Below, piece after piece: positions 5,092 to 5,307 of a stretch of DNA of 5,307 nt. Location: the NCBI GenBank assembly GCA_902806365.1, contig CADCWJ010000720.1, positions 1 through 5,307 on the forward strand, read 5' to 3'. The DNA is from an uncultured Thermomicrobiales bacterium (lineage in GTDB: Bacteria > Chloroflexota > Chloroflexia > Thermomicrobiales > UBA6265). A program made the translations under genes and the position numbers. How positions within the stretch are numbered: position 1 is the stretch's first letter; every line of letters starts with the position of its first letter. The notes beneath the pieces were generated by a model. It ran no database searches, had not been told where the DNA came from, and worked only from the letters and a program-made list of their open reading frames with translations.

Positions 5092-5307
5092 TTAGCCGCC
5101 GAGGTTGCTAAACATGAATACCTTGCGGCCGAGGTCGAACATCGTACTCTCGCTGCGCGCCCACATCGCCAGCAGCACGTCGGCGTCATCCGCGGTCGGG
5201 CGCAAGACATACTCGTCCGCCCCGTTGTCGAGAATCAACTGGAGCGTGAAGGCACCAGGGGCACCCCGTTCCGCCTCGGTCCATGCCGCATGCACCTCTG
5301 TGACCCG
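5092..5307 (-). CDS. Small uncharacterised alpha/beta protein, 3' part (runs off right edge)
   Basis: The frame is open from the window edge for 71 codons to TAA at 5092-5094. A GTG at 5293-5295 could be a start, but its upstream AGAGG is immediately adjacent, which is too close, and the frame stays open beyond it. I therefore treat the gene as partial. The sequence suggests two strands (FTLQLILDNG, DEYVLRP), a helix (ADDADVLLAMWARSE) and two more strands (TMFDLGRKVFMFSNL), a compact alpha/beta layout. There is no membrane segment, cysteine cluster or catalytic motif. I do not recognise the family. It converges on the methyltransferase gene across a strong stem-loop. Confidence 0.6.
   Translation of the reverse strand, partial: RVTEVHAAWTEAERGAPGAFTLQLILDNGADEYVLRPTADDADVLLAMWARSESTMFDLGRKVFMFSNLGG

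Overview
The window is GC-rich, tightly packed bacterial DNA. The mix of a bacterial RIO kinase, an ECF-like sigma factor with a C-terminal zinc-ribbon extension, a DHA3-type exporter and a small 'PRFQWMVDVL'-type methyltransferase is most reminiscent of Chloroflexota, perhaps the Thermomicrobia (Sphaerobacter/Nitrolancea group). That placement rests on remembered protein style, not on a search, and is only moderately secure.

Layout: (1) 1-283, minus strand: 5' part of an uncharacterised protein with an HTH-like segment, leaving the window on the left. (2) 284-661: gene-free divergent promoter region. (3) 662-1828, plus: a sigma-70-family factor with region 2, region 4 and two CxxC...CxxC zinc ribbons. 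It is broken by one in-frame TGA at 926-928, exactly between region 2 and region 4; everything after the TGA stays open in the same frame. (4) 1791-1864: a 37-bp tandem duplication at the sigma/exporter junction, which creates a 14-codon mini-ORF between the two genes. (5) 1858-3108, plus: a 12-TM MFS exporter. (6) 3109-3441: gene-free, with small hairpins. (7) 3442-4218, minus: a RIO-family protein kinase with all catalytic motifs. (8) 4219-4448: divergent regulatory region with two dyad-symmetric elements. (9) 4449-4973, plus: a class I SAM-dependent methyltransferase. (10) 5016-5054: a strong near-perfect stem-loop between convergent genes. (11) 5092-5307, minus: 3' part of a small uncharacterised protein leaving the window on the right.

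The sigma gene and the exporter look like one transcription unit. Before the 37-bp duplication the sigma stop would have overlapped the exporter start in the string ATGGATAG, a layout typical of translational coupling. The duplication kept that overlap on both sides of a new mini-ORF. A plausible reading is a one-piece sensor sigma factor (zinc ribbons as possible metal or redox sensor) controlling its efflux pump, now either disabled by a nonsense mutation or working as a split or readthrough sigma factor. The kinase and methyltransferase are divergently transcribed from a shared 230-bp region and may be co-regulated, but nothing in the sequence ties them to one pathway.

No CRISPR array, tRNA, rRNA, transposase or integrase is visible.
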